64,000 bases of DNA from Campanula takesimana (Eukaryota > Streptophyta > Magnoliopsida > Asterales > Campanulaceae), in NCBI GenBank assembly GCA_026119855.1, contig JAOWBW010000562.1, positions 682,001-746,000 of the forward strand. Direction: 5' to 3'. A program made the translations under genes and the position numbers. This document shows, one piece after another, positions 21,401 through 31,763 of the stretch. Every line of letters begins with the position of its first letter. The stretch's first letter is position 1. The notes below the pieces were generated by a model that saw only the letters and a list, made by a program, of their open reading frames with translations, did not search any database and was not told where the DNA came from.

Positions 21401-22742
21401 AACTTTATCAGGTTTCTTCACTTCTTGAAGAGGTGAATTCTCTTGCCCCCAACATAGTTACTAATTATTAAAAAAAAAACATTCAGTTTTTTTCAAATTG
21501 CCACTGTATGCTTAACATTGTCTTATTTGAATTACTCCCTCCGTCCCAAAATGATCATCCTATTTGCCATTTCTCATTGTCCCAACAAGTTCTTCCCATT
21601 TCTACAATTTGGGCTTAGAGTTGAAACAAGTGTTCATAGCTTTAAAAAGTTTGAATACTCAAATGAGAAGATCATTGGGACGGAGGGAGTAATATTAAAC
21701 AAGTTGAAGTTTTAGACCTCTTAATAACTCTTTGTATTTGCTCAAGCTTGTGGGAGCTGAAGCTGATAGGCAACCTTCCAGTACAGAAGTTAGAGCAGCG
21801 ATATGGGAGGCTTGTGGGGATTCTGGAGCTCTACAGTTGCTTGTTGACCTTCTTAATATGAGGTAAACCTGAAAATAATCTTCATAAATTTGCCTATTTT
21901 CGTTATACTAAAGCAACACATATAAATGCAACCTCAACATCGTATATTTCCTGCCTTTACGCACTTCATTGTATTCAAGGATGATGGAGCTCGAAGAAGG
22001 CTCTGGAACAGAGGAGAGCGATACCGAACTCCTGGAGAAAGCCCATATCACAGAAACCCCTGAAGATTGCACAAGGTACAAAAACACCCTCAGATTCTAA
22101 CAATGATATGGTTCTCCCCCTGACCGGAAAGATAGTCCCACTTTCGAATAACAGTGTTATTAAAAGTATACTCTCTCCGTCCCAAAATGATAGTCTTGTT
22201 TCCCCTTTTTGTTTGTCTCATAAAGTTAGTCCCATTTCTAAAATTAAGACTTCAAAATCTATGATATTTCAGAACATGTAATGTAACCTTAAAATGTTTG
22301 AAACTCAATCGGGACTATTAATTTGGGAAGGAGGGAGTATATTTTATGGTGGGTCAATAACAATTTTTAGAAATTCATTAGGATAATTAATTCCTCATAA
22401 TCATTGGTCAAAGTTCAATCAATTCGACGAAGCATAGTCAAAGTGGGACTATCATTCGGGGCAGTTGTTGTAGTGCTATTCCTCATTTAAGCTGGCATGC
22501 GACTCCATAAAACATGTAGAAATTTTGGTAGCAATATCTTCAGAATATATAATTTTGTTTTATGTTTTTCTCTCTGAATTAGCAGTGGTCAGACAAATGC
22601 ATCATCATCACCTGGGAAACTATCGCTTAATAGAAACAAGTGGTCAAGCATAGTATACCGACAAGGACAGAAACGACTCACCAGGCTCTTCCTGCAAGAA
22701 GCCGAGCACGCGTTGCAGTTAGCTTTGAGCGAGGGCAACTGA
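12414..22742 (+). CDS. SET-domain lysine methyltransferase, Rubisco LSMT/SETD3-like
   Basis: Sixteen exons join in frame to 568 residues: 12414-12464, 12598-12688, 13571-13745, 14759-14864, 15109-15191, 15754-15780, 15876-16039, 16143-16256, 16528-16608, 16805-16869, 20841-20897, 20996-21067, 21184-21432, 21747-21862, 21980-22075, 22583-22742. All introns are GT-AG. The SET fold opens with SNKGFGIFS (about residue 31-39), carries GIDFCNH (about 264-270) and closes with ISYGNKGNEELLYLYGF (about 311-327), the cofactor-binding signature. The C-terminal half corresponds to the Rubisco substrate-binding domain. The family methylates lysines on non-histone proteins such as Rubisco large subunit or aldolase; the substrate here is unknown, and an Arabidopsis AT1G01920-type orthologue is my best guess. 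Exon 6 is only 27 nt. The last acceptor is TAGCAG (NAGNAG). Six introns contain transposable elements, yet the reading frame is intact. Confidence 0.93.
14032..14210. mobile_element. Stowaway MITE in SET intron 3
   Basis: CTCCCTCCGTCCCATAACA and its complement bound 179 bp, with TA at 14030-14031 and 14211-14212. The inner arms share a GTGCACA motif. Confidence 0.92.
15433..15690. mobile_element. Stowaway MITE (family A) in SET intron 5
   Basis: CTACCTCTGTCCCTAAATG and its complement bound 258 bp with TA on both sides (15431-15432, 15691-15692). It is in opposite orientation to its relative at 11106-11362. Confidence 0.92.
16308..16483. mobile_element. Stowaway MITE (family B) in SET intron 8
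   Basis: CCCTCCGTCCCAAAATGATC and the degenerate complement GATCATTTTAGGACGCAGGAG are flanked by TA (16306-16307, 16484-16485). It makes up about two thirds of this 271-bp intron. Related copies are at 21535-21689 and 63212-63390. Confidence 0.88.
17493..17758. mobile_element. Stowaway MITE nested in MULE
   Basis: CTCCCCCCGTCCCTGAGTAA at the left and GATGGAGGGAG at the right are flanked by TA (17491-17492, 17759-17760). Inside it are a direct and an inverted copy of AAGAGTCCTAC-like sequence. Confidence 0.88.
17938..18211. mobile_element. Stowaway MITE nested in MULE
   Basis: CTCCCTCTGTCTCACTATG and the complement CATAGTGAGACGGAGAGAG form perfect-looking long termini, with TA at 17936-17937 and 18212-18213. 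Confidence 0.9.
19446..20374. mobile_element. Stowaway MITE split by a solo LTR
   Basis: CTCTCTCGGTCCCACTTGAA (19446) pairs with TTCAAGTGGGACGAAGAAAG (ending 20374); TA flanks both sides. The interior is interrupted by an LTR at 19584-20250. It sits in SET intron 10. Confidence 0.88.
19584..20250 (+). mobile_element. Solo LTR, Copia type, 667 bp
   Basis: It begins TGTTGGGAATATG and ends GCTCTAACA. The flanks TACTT (19579-19583) and CACTT (20251-20255) match at 4 of 5 positions. A TATA box ACTATAAATAC (about 19921) and the block CCGTGGACGTAGCC followed by GAACCACGTAAAT (about 20161) are typical of Copia LTRs just after the cap site. No internal domain remains, so it is a recombination product. 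Confidence 0.82.
21535..21689. mobile_element. Stowaway MITE (family B) in SET intron 13
   Basis: CTCCCTCCGTCCCAAAATG and the complement of GATCATTGGGACGGAGGGAG, with TA at 21533-21534 and 21690-21691. 155 bp. Confidence 0.9.
22171..22337. mobile_element. Stowaway MITE in SET intron 15, possibly nested
   Basis: CTCTCTCCGTCCCAAAATG and AATTTGGGAAGGAGGGAG are flanked by TA. A second, outer inverted pair, AAAGATAGTCCCACTTT (about 22128) and AAAGTGGGACTATCATT (about 22440), surrounds it. This suggests an older Stowaway-like element with this one inside. Confidence 0.8.
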
Positions 22743-23061
22743 AATCCATCTTCATTTAGTTTCGAGACGGGTTTTAAATCTATCGTTTGAGATGCACATT
22801 TTAACTTTTGGACGTGATAGTTAACTTTTCATTAAGTTTTGTTTAAAGATTGACAGAAGTACGCAAGTAGAATCAAGTAAAAAAGTAGCAGGACAAATAA
22901 AACTTTGCAACTTACTGGTCTAAAATGAAATCGATTGAAAGATAGCAGGGAAAAACTGCAAAGTATTCCCACAATTACTCTAGTCACCCTTGCGAGATGG
23001 GAAGGTTAATTGTATCAAATAGATATCAAATTCAAGTTTTGATATATGTGGTGTCAACTTT
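22743..23061. other. 3' flank of SET gene
   Basis: This should hold the 3' UTR and polyadenylation site of the SET gene. No clear signal can be fixed from sequence alone. The SET gene's last codon is at 22739-22742 and no other gene is seen. Confidence 0.45.
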
Positions 23062-23734
23062 TGATGAGCCAGAGCAAAATGGACCGGGTCTAAGCTCGGG
23101 CGAACCGGACAGATCGGGCTAATATAGACTGAGCACGCGAGAACGGACTGAGTCGGCTGAGCCTGTGGAACAACTCGGAATAAGAACTAGCTCGGGATAA
23201 TAAGCCTGCATCGGGGAGATTTGCCTCCCGCTGTCATGTGGCCAAATTCTTATTGACCAAGCAATCACCTCGCATCCCGTACGATCCAGCTGGCACATAC
23301 GTCCAAATGGACGTTAATGCTCCGTACCTGTCAGACCATAACTGGGAGTCATGGTGCCATATCTCACCATCGACGCCTCACTTTTCAGTGTCCTTTTCTG
23401 ACAAGGCCTAACAAATCGCGATAGGTGGCATAAGCCAGGACAAAGACGGTTAACACCAAGATCTTATCTCTTTGTTCCCTTTCTCAACCTATAAATACTC
23501 CTTAACGCCCCCAAGGGCAAGGTACGTGCTCTAACCCTAATCACACACACAAGGCTTTCACAAGCCTTTTTTCTTAGGTTTTCCTTAGAGATCTTATTCT
23601 CACACCCGAGGGCTTAAGCCGGATTCAAACCCGGCTCTGGTCTTAACGGTGTTCTTGTTTGTGTTGTGATTCAGGACCAGGAGACAGCAAACAGGAGATC
23701 ATTCTCATTGACCCCAAATTTCAGGGCGTCATCA
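23062..23734 (+). mobile_element. Solo LTR, 673 bp
   Basis: TGATGAGCC...GGGCGTCATCA, with TGATGA/TCATCA ends, is flanked by a perfect 5-bp TSD ACTTT (23057-23061 and 23735-23739). A TATA box CTATAAATACTCC lies at about 23490. No internal region remains. The superfamily is not established. Confidence 0.9.
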
Positions 23735-23792
23735 ACTTTTTCAATAGTAAACACAACATAAGTATCTAAATTTGAGTTTAGTATTACCGAAA

Positions 23793-25050
23793 GGGCAAAT
23801 GGCACATTAGTGTACTTAAGTTTCACTTGAGTTGCAATGTGGCTTCCAACGTTTCATTTTTTGCAATTTAACTCATAATGTTTACATGTTGTGGCAATGT
23901 GACTTAAAACTTGGCGGATACTAACGAAATGAGATGAATGCTAATGAAAATAGACAAAAGTTAACAAATTGAACTAATAATGCCCTTTATAGAATATTAC
24001 TTTATCCACCATTTAAATTTAAAAAGTTATCATTGTCACAATTATATTAATTATATTTACAAGGAAAAATACTAAATAATTCTAATAAATAAAAAAATTA
24101 TTTTAGACATCCACAATGAATATTACCAACACACTCCCTTGCCATTTTTAAACCATTATTTTAACAAATTATCTTTTCTTTCTTAATATTAACTATTAAG
24201 TATATAAATTAATAAATTATTAATTAATGTTTTTTTTTGTAAAAATAAATATCACTTGAATTTGAAAAGATAAAAAGTTTCAATTTTAAATTTAATTCAA
24301 CTTAATTTCAAATCTTCAAATAATTTTTTTTTCTCAAAACTTATTTAAATATCTAGCCTAAGAAAAAAATATGAACACCATTATCACCACCGCCAAATCT
24401 GAACAATCACAACAATCCCACCACATCAGCTATTTTAAAGTGGACGACGGAGTTGTTGTTGAGAATAAGACTGGAATTGAAAGGAGCACTTTTTATATAT
24501 ATAAAAAAAAAATATTTGAAGATTTGGAATTACGTTGAATTAAATTTAAAATTGAGACGTTTTATCTTTTCAAATTTGAGTAATATTTATTTTGATTAAA
24601 AAGAAAAATGCTTTGAAAAACATAAATCAGTAATTTATTGATTTATATACTTAATAGTTAATATGGAATATGAGATAATTTGTTAAAATAAAGGTTTGAA
24701 AAATGGGCGTTGGTAATATTTATTTTGGATGTATGAAATAATTTTATTATATATTAGACTATTTTATTATTTTGTATTGTAAACATAATTAATAAAATAG
24801 TGATACTGATAATTTTTATATTTAGAGGGTGGATAATGTTGTATTCCATAAAGGTCGTTATATTTCCCGTCCAATTTGTTAACTTTTATCTAGTTTCGTT
24901 AGCATTCATCTCTTTTCGTTAGTATTCGTCAAGTTTTAAGTCACATTGCCACAAAATGTAAACATTATGAGTTAAATTGCCAAAAATGAAATGTTGAAAG
25001 CCACATTGCAACTATGGTAAAACTTAAGTACACTAATGTGCCATTTGCCC
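23793..25050. mobile_element. Mutator-type foldback element, 1.26 kb
   Basis: GGGCAAATGGCACATTAG (23793) and CTAATGTGCCATTTGCCC (ending 25050) are perfect inverted ends, and inverted homology runs inward for more than 200 bp and then again around the centre. The flanks TTACCGAAA and TTAGGGAAA match at 7 of 9 positions. No protein is encoded. A 118-bp relative lies at 27897-28014. Confidence 0.85.
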
Positions 25051-25169
25051 TTAGGGAAAACAGCAAATTTGCTACCTTTTACTTACTACCTTCCTTAATA
25101 CTAACTCAAAGTTTACAAGGATATCGATTAAATGAAAAAAAAAATATTTTATAAATGGAATTCATTTTT

Positions 25170-25450
25170 TTGTGCCGTATTCTTTATTTTGTAATTTTAT
25201 GTCACATCTTTTATGTCGTATTTTTATATGGTTCTTTTACAGTATTTTTACACCATATTTTACACATCATATTTTTATGTCATAATTAATCATATTTTTG
25301 TACCATAGTATTTTCCATGTTGTATTTTTATTCAATATTTTTTGTCATATTATATGTCGTATTTTATGACATACTTTTATGTTGTATTCTTATGTTGTAT
25401 TATAATTTCATATATTTATGCTATATTTTTTCATATTTATATTTTGTACT
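25170..25450. repeat. Degenerate AT-rich array of TTTTATGTCGTAT-like units
   Basis: About fifteen loosely spaced copies of a TATGTCGTATTTTTA-like word (every 15-20 bases) suggest an old tandem array. No gene is seen from 25051 to 25522. Confidence 0.5.
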
Positions 25451-25522
25451 TTTTGGGCAGTATTTTGATAATGTTGAATGTATCATCAAAGCTAATAAAA
25501 ATAAAAAAATAATTTGATATTA

Positions 25523-25820
25523 CTCCCTCCGTCCCAGTTTCAGGTTTTTACTTTCCTTTTTGGTATGTCCCAGTTTAAGGTTCTTAGTTGCTTTATTCCT
25601 TAAATGGCAAAGAATAAATAGTGTATTGGACATACTTATCCTTGTAAAATTCATACTATATTACAAAAAAAACATCACTTACCCATCGACTTTTCACTCA
25701 TTTGCTTTATGAATTGACAATTATATCTTCCACACAATATTTTCTTGACTCGAATTTGCTTTGGTTTCTTAATAAGCGTGTAAAGTCAAACTAAGAACCT
25801 TAAAACTGGGACGGATGGAG
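25523..25820. mobile_element. Stowaway MITE
   Basis: CTCCCTCCGTCCCAGTTTCA and TTAAAACTGGGACGGATGGAG, with TA at 25521-25522 and 25821-25822. 298 bp. Confidence 0.9.
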
Positions 25821-26041
25821 TATAATTTAGTGCTTAATATTATAGATGATAATTTGATACTTTGTAAATATTGTTTTAAGGATCAAATTTTGATTATGAT
25901 GCTTATGGAGTTGGAGCATCTCCAAGAACACTAAAAAATACATTAAAAATGATACTATAACAACCAGGGCCGTTGATTAGCAAGAACATTAGGGTCATTA
26001 GCACAGGGCCCCAAACTATAAGGGGCCCCATTTTATTTATA

Positions 26042-26177
26042 CTCCCTCCGTCTCATTTTTTTTTTTTTTGTCCCATTTTAAACTTCAAAACCAAACCATC
26101 TACACTCACAACACATCACCTTTATCTTAATTCTTGAACCCAAAAGTTTTTTGAAGTTTAAATTGGGACGGAGGGAG
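26042..26177. mobile_element. Short Stowaway MITE in hAT
   Basis: CTCCCTCCGTCTCATTTTTT and AATTGGGACGGAGGGAG with flanking TA; 136 bp. Confidence 0.85.
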
Positions 26178-26367
26178 TATCTAGTTACACCTTTACAAAA
26201 TCTTGCGTATATGAAAACATGTACTCCATTTGTTCCAAAATACTTTGCACTAATTTTTTTTAGGTGTCTCATTGGTAAGTCTTTTTTCTAAAAATGCTTA
26301 AATTTTATTATTTTTCTATTCTTCCTATCCCTCTTGTTATACTCACACATTTAATTTTGGGTCTCAC

Positions 26368-26815
26368 TGTTCGAATAGAGATAGTAAAGGAAACAAAGAG
26401 AAGAAAATCTGCCAGAGAAGCAGGCGGGCGCTTGGGGCCATACCAGGCGGGCGCCCGGTCTCGACAGAAAGTCCGGAATCTGGAGAAGGCAAGTAAGAGG
26501 GCGCCTGGTCGCCGCGCAGTAATTTCGGGGAAATATTTTCGGGATTTCTCATATGTTTAGGTTTAGGTCTTATTCTAGGTTTTATATTTAAGCAATGTTC
26601 CGCCCCCATACTCATTGTAACTCATATTTAACATATTATAGTGCAAGATCCTGGCTTGGTAGTGCCCCCAGACGTAGTCAAACATATTGACGAACTGGGT
26701 AAACAATTTCTTGTGTTCTTTTGTCTTTTGCTTTGCTTTATTATTTCTTGTGCTTGTTTGTGGTGCGGTGATTTCTTGCGATTTGCTTGGGTGTTGGAGG
26801 GCTTATTCCACAACA
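26368..26815 (+). mobile_element. Solo LTR, Copia type, 448 bp, with GC module
   Basis: TGTTCGAATAG...TTCCACAACA is flanked by a perfect TSD CTCAC (26363-26367 and 26816-26820). The block CCCCAGACGTAGTC followed by GAACTGGGTAAAC (about 26670) is typical of Copia LTRs. A GC-rich module of CAGGCGGGCGC motifs lies at 26421-26519. Confidence 0.9.
26421..26519. repeat. GC-rich paired module in solo LTR
   Basis: GCAGGCGGGCGC, then CCAGGCGGGCGCCC, a CAGAAAG spacer word, then GGGCGCCTGG. It parallels the module in the Copia-1 LTR (29603-29708), including the CAGAAAG between pairs. Confidence 0.7.
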
Positions 26816-27786
26816 CTCACTTGTAAATCTCACTCTACTTATCATACTCACAACCTTTTTATCACTCATAATACTTTTGAATATATATGCTTATTCATTA
26901 ATTTACGTGCATTCTCAAAATGGTGCAAAGTGTTTTGGGACAAAGGGAATATAATGATGAACACATACATAGGATTGTCTTAGAGAGGAAGCCAATGGTG
27001 TAATTTGGCAATTACTACTTGATTATGCAGTTATGTTTTTAGACTTTACAATATTTGAATAATTTTGTATGAAAAAAATTGTTTAATGATGATCAGTGCA
27101 AAAAATTATATTTTAAATTTTTAGTGCTTAACAAAAATTAACCATTATATAAAGTACTTATATATTAGCGTGTGTTTTTATGTATTTTTGAAAACATATT
27201 AAGGGCACAATATTCACATTTTAGCCCAGGGCCCCCATAATTATTGAGACGGGCCTGATAACAACTCTAATGAACACTATAACATGTTCTAAATTTGGTG
27301 TAATAGATTGATTTGTCTAATTTAGTCCCTCCAATTTTAAAAAGTTACATATAACAAATTATGTTAATTAAGTTATATGTCAATACTAGGTTAATACCTG
27401 CGTGATGCGCGGCTTTTTCAATTTTTATTATTAAAGTTTTATAATGTTCATAATCCATTAGTTTATTAATAATTTTTTTATAAGCAATGTAAAGTTGATA
27501 AGATACAATTAATTTAATTTATGAAGATTTTTAATAAATTGATTTTATTTTTGAAACCAATTCTTGTCAGCTGTTAGTATATTTTGGCAAGACAAAAAGT
27601 TATTGTTTTAGCTCGATTTCTTTTCTTCTTTTTCTTTGGTTAAGATTTTTTTTTTTGTCTTCAAAAATAGTCTCACTTTTAATTTCATGGTCAACTCAAT
27701 TTAAATTGACCATAATTTGTAATTTATTTAGTTGAATATTCGCTTCTCTCATCCCTTACTACAGAAAATATTATGTTAATTTAATA

Positions 27787-27887
27787 TCAATCTGTCTCAA
27801 AATAAATATTAGAAACAATAAATATTTTGAGACAAAAATAAGCACTTAAAACGACATGTATTTTGAGATGGAATGAGTATTTATATG
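27787..27887. mobile_element. Degenerate Stowaway-like MITE
   Basis: TCAATCTGTCTCAAAATAAA and a right end ATTTTGAGATGGAATGAG are imperfect complements, about 100 bp apart. Confidence 0.5.
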
Positions 27888-27896
27888 GGCAAATGG

Positions 27897-28014
27897 CGAA
27901 AATGCACCAAACGCCAAAAAATGTAAACATTAAGAACGAAATTGCCAAAATTAGTACATTAACAATCACATTGCAACTCTTATAAAACTTAAAGGCACTA
28001 ATGGACTATTGCTC
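27897..28014. mobile_element. Mutator-type MITE, 118 bp
   Basis: It begins GGGCAAATGG and shares with the right arm of 23793-25050 the sequence CACATTGCAACT..TAAAACTTAA. The flanks TATTTATAT (27888-27896) and TATTTATAA (28015-28023) agree at 8 of 9 positions. It looks like a deletion derivative of that family. Confidence 0.75.
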
Positions 28015-29602
28015 TATTTATAAAATCTACTGTAAGTTTATAGGGAAATTTTACTGTGGTTGTCAGCCTTTTAATGTTTATGAAAGCTTTGAGGAATAAA
28101 AGTGTGAAAAAGTAAATATTTCAATTTCAGAAAGATAAGCTCATTTTAATGATTAACTCATGTGAAATTTAACCAATATTTTATGAAATTAATTACCCTA
28201 ATGAGATTTCAAAAATTTGTTGATAGTATTCTCTATACTAAATCTATAACTATTAAATCAAAGTGATACTTTTTTATAGTAATCAATTATGTATTTTAAA
28301 AGTAAAACCAATATAGATTATAAGATTCAAACAAAGGTTTCAAAAAGTGAGATGGATAATGAGGAACTGGATACAAAGAACTTAAATTTTTTTGAAGAGG
28401 TTTATATCCTGTAATTTATTTATTTTGTACCCTTTTGGCTCTGCGCTGCGTAGCTCATTATACTCGTATTTAGTTTCATTGTCGACTTTAAATCCTAGTA
28501 TGAACAGTTAAATTTTTGTAAATGTAATTATAAGAAGAAATCTTGAGTAAAAAGACAAAATACTAAGTTAACCTGACATCATAACAAATTAGACGATCAT
28601 AGAAATATGAATTCCCATTCAAATATCAGTCTCAAACAAACAGAAGTATATTTGTCTTCTGCAATCCAACAACAACAAAAATAAAATGGATATGAGCTGC
28701 AAATGATACTTTGTTTCAGCAACAGCAACGTACTGTTGGTAGTGGTGCCCTAGGCACGTTTAATAAACGTTGTAATTGTTATCATTTATTTCATATCAAT
28801 AAAGAGATGTTTTGATTATTATTGTTGTTCATGTTTACTTATAATAATCCCCGTCCCTAGTACTTATTAAGCACTAGTATAAAGGCTAAATGATCATGAG
28901 ATGATCATGTTAGATTTATGGGTACTTGTTTGGAACAAGGTACTGGACATGACCCGCTGTATGAGATTTATGTCATGGTCTATGTCGAACATATATCTCA
29001 TATTAGTTATGTCATTTGAATCCTTAGACATGAAGTTATTATAGTCTTCCACTTGATGAACATTGTGTTTGACATATTCAAACGCTACCTTAACACGGTA
29101 GTTATAAAGGGTATGATTGGCATAATCGGATTCCCGTTGGGAAGAATAATAAGCTAAATGGATTTGTCCCTCCACGGAGAGATGTCAAGCTTGGGCCTCT
29201 CGTAGGAATGATGTTGATGAAATGTTCGGCCGGACTCAAATGAATTGATTGGATCAATGTCATTTGGATTATCAACATATTCGGAATCGAGAAAGTATTG
29301 AACAAAAACAAGTTGACTGTTTGACCATGACTTGTGTTCAATGACATCGTGGACAAAGGGATTGTGACATATTCTAAAGGAATGCGAACTTGTATCTAGT
29401 TATACTATTTGGGTAGGTATGACGGTTTGCTAGAACCTAATCATATCTTATGGGATCATGTTTGAGCCCATTGCCAACTTAGTATAATCCTAGAGGGTCA
29501 CACACAATAGAACGAATCTTTAATAAGAGGACTATATTGGAATTTAGAGTCAAAGGACCTTGGAGGAATTTTGGAAACATTCTGGGCTGTTTGGTCTACC
29601 GA

Positions 29603-29708
29603 GCGGGCGCTTGGTTCAGACCAGGCGGGCGCCTGAAGTAATTCCAGAAAGACAGGGACCTTCTGGTCATTCAGGCGGGCGCCTGTCCCTTTACAGGCGG
29701 GCGCCTGG
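29603..29708. repeat. GC-rich paired module upstream of LTR TATA box
   Basis: Four copies of a GCGGGCGCYTG-like motif in two pairs (29603-29655 and 29672-29708), with CCAGAAAG between pairs. The repeats in LTR2 are at 36604-36709. Translated, this region gives a spurious 74-residue frame. Confidence 0.8.
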
Positions 29709-29789
29709 TGCTGCCGACAGGAAAATTCCTAATTCGATTTGGGAAGGTTTTTGGCACAAGATTCCTATTTGGAATATGTCTTAATTGTG

Positions 29790-29796
29790 TATAAAA
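29790..29796 (+). promoter_or_regulatory. TATA box of Copia-1 5' LTR
   Basis: TATAAAA in a GTGTATAAAACCCC context, about 460 bp before the LTR end; the same box in LTR2 is at 36791-36797. Position and context fit the U3/R boundary. Confidence 0.7.
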
Positions 29797-30253
29797 CCCC
29801 AATTCGGCCAGACCATATGGACAAGTGATTTTGTGAGTCTCAAAGAGTTTGAGAGAGATATTATTTTGTTCTAAGATATCCTTGATTGAGGAACAAAATA
29901 ATTCACAAATAAATTCAATATAGTTCTTTTATTATATTGTGAAAGTGTGTTTCATAATATTGGTCTAGCAACCAAGATCAAAGAAGCTCCTTTGATATTC
30001 GTTCGAAGTGTGGATACCGCTAGAGGGTGAAAATCATCATCTTCAAAGTTCGTGTTCAAGCTTTGTGATCGTGATCAAGTCTTCAAGTTTCTCCACCAAA
30101 GACCAAGAGAAAATTCATAGTCATCAAGGGTTAGTTATTCCTCTATTCATCTTGTTATATTTGATTTAATCATATGAACGGATCCATGGCTTTGGGTTTC
30201 TTAAAATTTTAATTGCTAAATTCCGCTGCGCATGTTACTAGGATTCCCAACAG

Positions 30254-30266
30254 TGGTATCAGAGCC
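30254..30266 (+). other. Primer-binding site of Copia-1
   Basis: TGGTATCAGAGCC begins two bases after the 5' LTR and is complementary to the 3' end of initiator methionine tRNA, the usual primer for plant Copia elements. Confidence 0.9.
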
Positions 30267-31763
30267 CCGTTCATGTTGATTAATTCAATACTTGGATCAT
30301 GTTGTGTATATAAATTGTTTATGTGCCAAGCATGATATGAATATTGGATTATATGATGTTTATGTGTTTTGTGATTTTATGTGGTTTATTGTTTTTCCAA
30401 CCTTAATCGCACGATTCAATCGCAATAAAAATTATGGTGGATTCTGAATTATTTCGATTGTTGATTTTTGATTGGATCAAAGTTTTAATAATCGGGGAAA
30501 AATAATTTTGAGACAAAATTTTCGAACTTGAAAATTCCATACCATTCTGACCATTCAGGCGCCCGCCTGTGCTGGACCAGGCGCGCGCTCGCTAGGCCAG
30601 AATGTTCTAATTTTGTTCAAAATCTGATTCTGGAATTTTTCGATAAATCCGACAAAACCAGTAACAAGACCACTTCAGACTTGCTGATCTGGAATGGGTT
30701 TTGGGTAGTTGGTTTGTGTGTGGATTTTGGGGTTTGATTTTCCTATTTGTTTTAGTCTTGTGATTCCTAGATTGGTTCAAGTTTTGGATGGCTAATCTGC
30801 GTTCATCGAGATTGTGTTTCCCAAAATTGATCGCAATCAAAACGAAGTTAGAATTATGAAGAGTTCATAATTGCTAAAATTGAGAAACAAAGTTCTTGAT
30901 TCAATGATTGGAGATCCATGTGGAATTGTGAATGCAATTGGCCTACGTTCATCGAGACCATCTATTGCTTAGTTTCGGCCACATGGACTACTTTCTTGGT
31001 TTCTTGAATTAGTGCGGGATTGTGGTTGCCTAATGGCTTAGTTCGACCGCACTTCTTGTTGTCTTGATTTGGAGATAATAACCAAAGTTGAAATAGTCTC
31101 ATCCTCATAATTATAGAGAAACTAATGACACATAAATATTATGCTTGAATTAATGGGATTAATTTAGTGGCTAAACTTGATGTGTAACATGTTTATATTA
31201 TGTGCTCATAAATGTGTTATATGCTATATGTGATGAACCTTCAAAGAAAGTTTTAAGTCTTTTATTGCCATGCCATGATTAAAACACTTGTTAGTACATG
31301 AGTGATTTTAATGTAGATTCGCCCTAGCGAGGTGCATTAAATTTATTTATGTTTGAGCAAGATAGATAATGTGGGCACGCCCTAGCGGGACACATTAACT
31401 ATGCGTTTAAAATGGTTAGACTTAATTGGGCGTCAAAACAGTTTTGGGCCTAGGCAAAGATGAGGTTTAACATGCTTTTGAAATTGGATTTCTAAAAGAA
31501 TCTCATAAAAGGAATTAAGAGTCATATGAGATATGATTGACAAGAGTTGTCTACCTAATTAATTTGATTTTGTGTAATCCGCCTTAGCGGACTTGAAATT
31601 AAATTAAAGTTGGATCTTAACCCAATTAAATTATATTATACATTGGATGTATAAGAAGGTTATATAATTTAGTGGGAGTATTTTGTTTAAAAAATACATT
31701 ATTTATCTCTTTAATGAAAATCGGTACTTATTAAATTTTGGAAATTTTGCATATTTGTAGATT
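30267..31763 (+). other. Untranslated leader of Copia-1
   Basis: A 1.5-kb leader without a long frame separates the primer site from gag. At 30556-30590 it carries a further pair of GC-rich motifs, CAGGCGCCCGCCTG and CAGGCGCGCGC, in the opposite sense to those in the LTR. Confidence 0.6.

Larger units (their letters stand above)
26224..26949. mobile_element. Stowaway MITE split by solo LTR
   Basis: CTCCATTTGTTCCAAAATAC at the left and GTTTTGGGACAAAGGGAA at the right, with TA on each side. Removing the LTR and one TSD copy leaves about 273 bp. Confidence 0.78.
25975..27257. mobile_element. hAT element containing nested insertions
   Basis: CAGGGCCGTTG (25975) and the complement of CAGGCCCGTCT (ending 27257) are hAT-like ends, and the 8-bp TSD ATAACAAC is perfect (25967-25974 and 27258-27265). 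GGGCCCC blocks occur near both ends. About two thirds of its length is later insertions: Stowaways at 26042-26177 and 26224-26949, the latter split by a solo LTR. Confidence 0.9.
27384..28500. mobile_element. Possible TIR element with TACTAGG ends
   Basis: TACTAGGTTAATACC followed by a GCGTGATGCGCGG word (27384) and an end reading TTTAAATCCTAGTA (28500) resemble a common plant element type. Only 7 bp of terminal repeat match and no TSD is convincing. A small Stowaway (27787-27887) and a Mutator-type MITE (27897-28014) lie inside. No gene is seen from 27258 to 28728. Confidence 0.3.
28734..30252 (+). repeat. 5' LTR of Copia-1
   Basis: Starts TGTTGGTAGTGG, ends GATTCCCAACA. A near-palindrome ACGTTTAATAAACGT lies just inside the 5' end. 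The TATA box TATAAAA is at 29790-29796, and a GC-rich module occupies 29603-29708, about 80 bp upstream of it, in the expected enhancer position. Confidence 0.96.

Noticed and set aside
29560..29784. 74-codon frame, present in both Copia-1 LTRs
   Set aside because: It is the translation of the GC-rich module, not a protein family.
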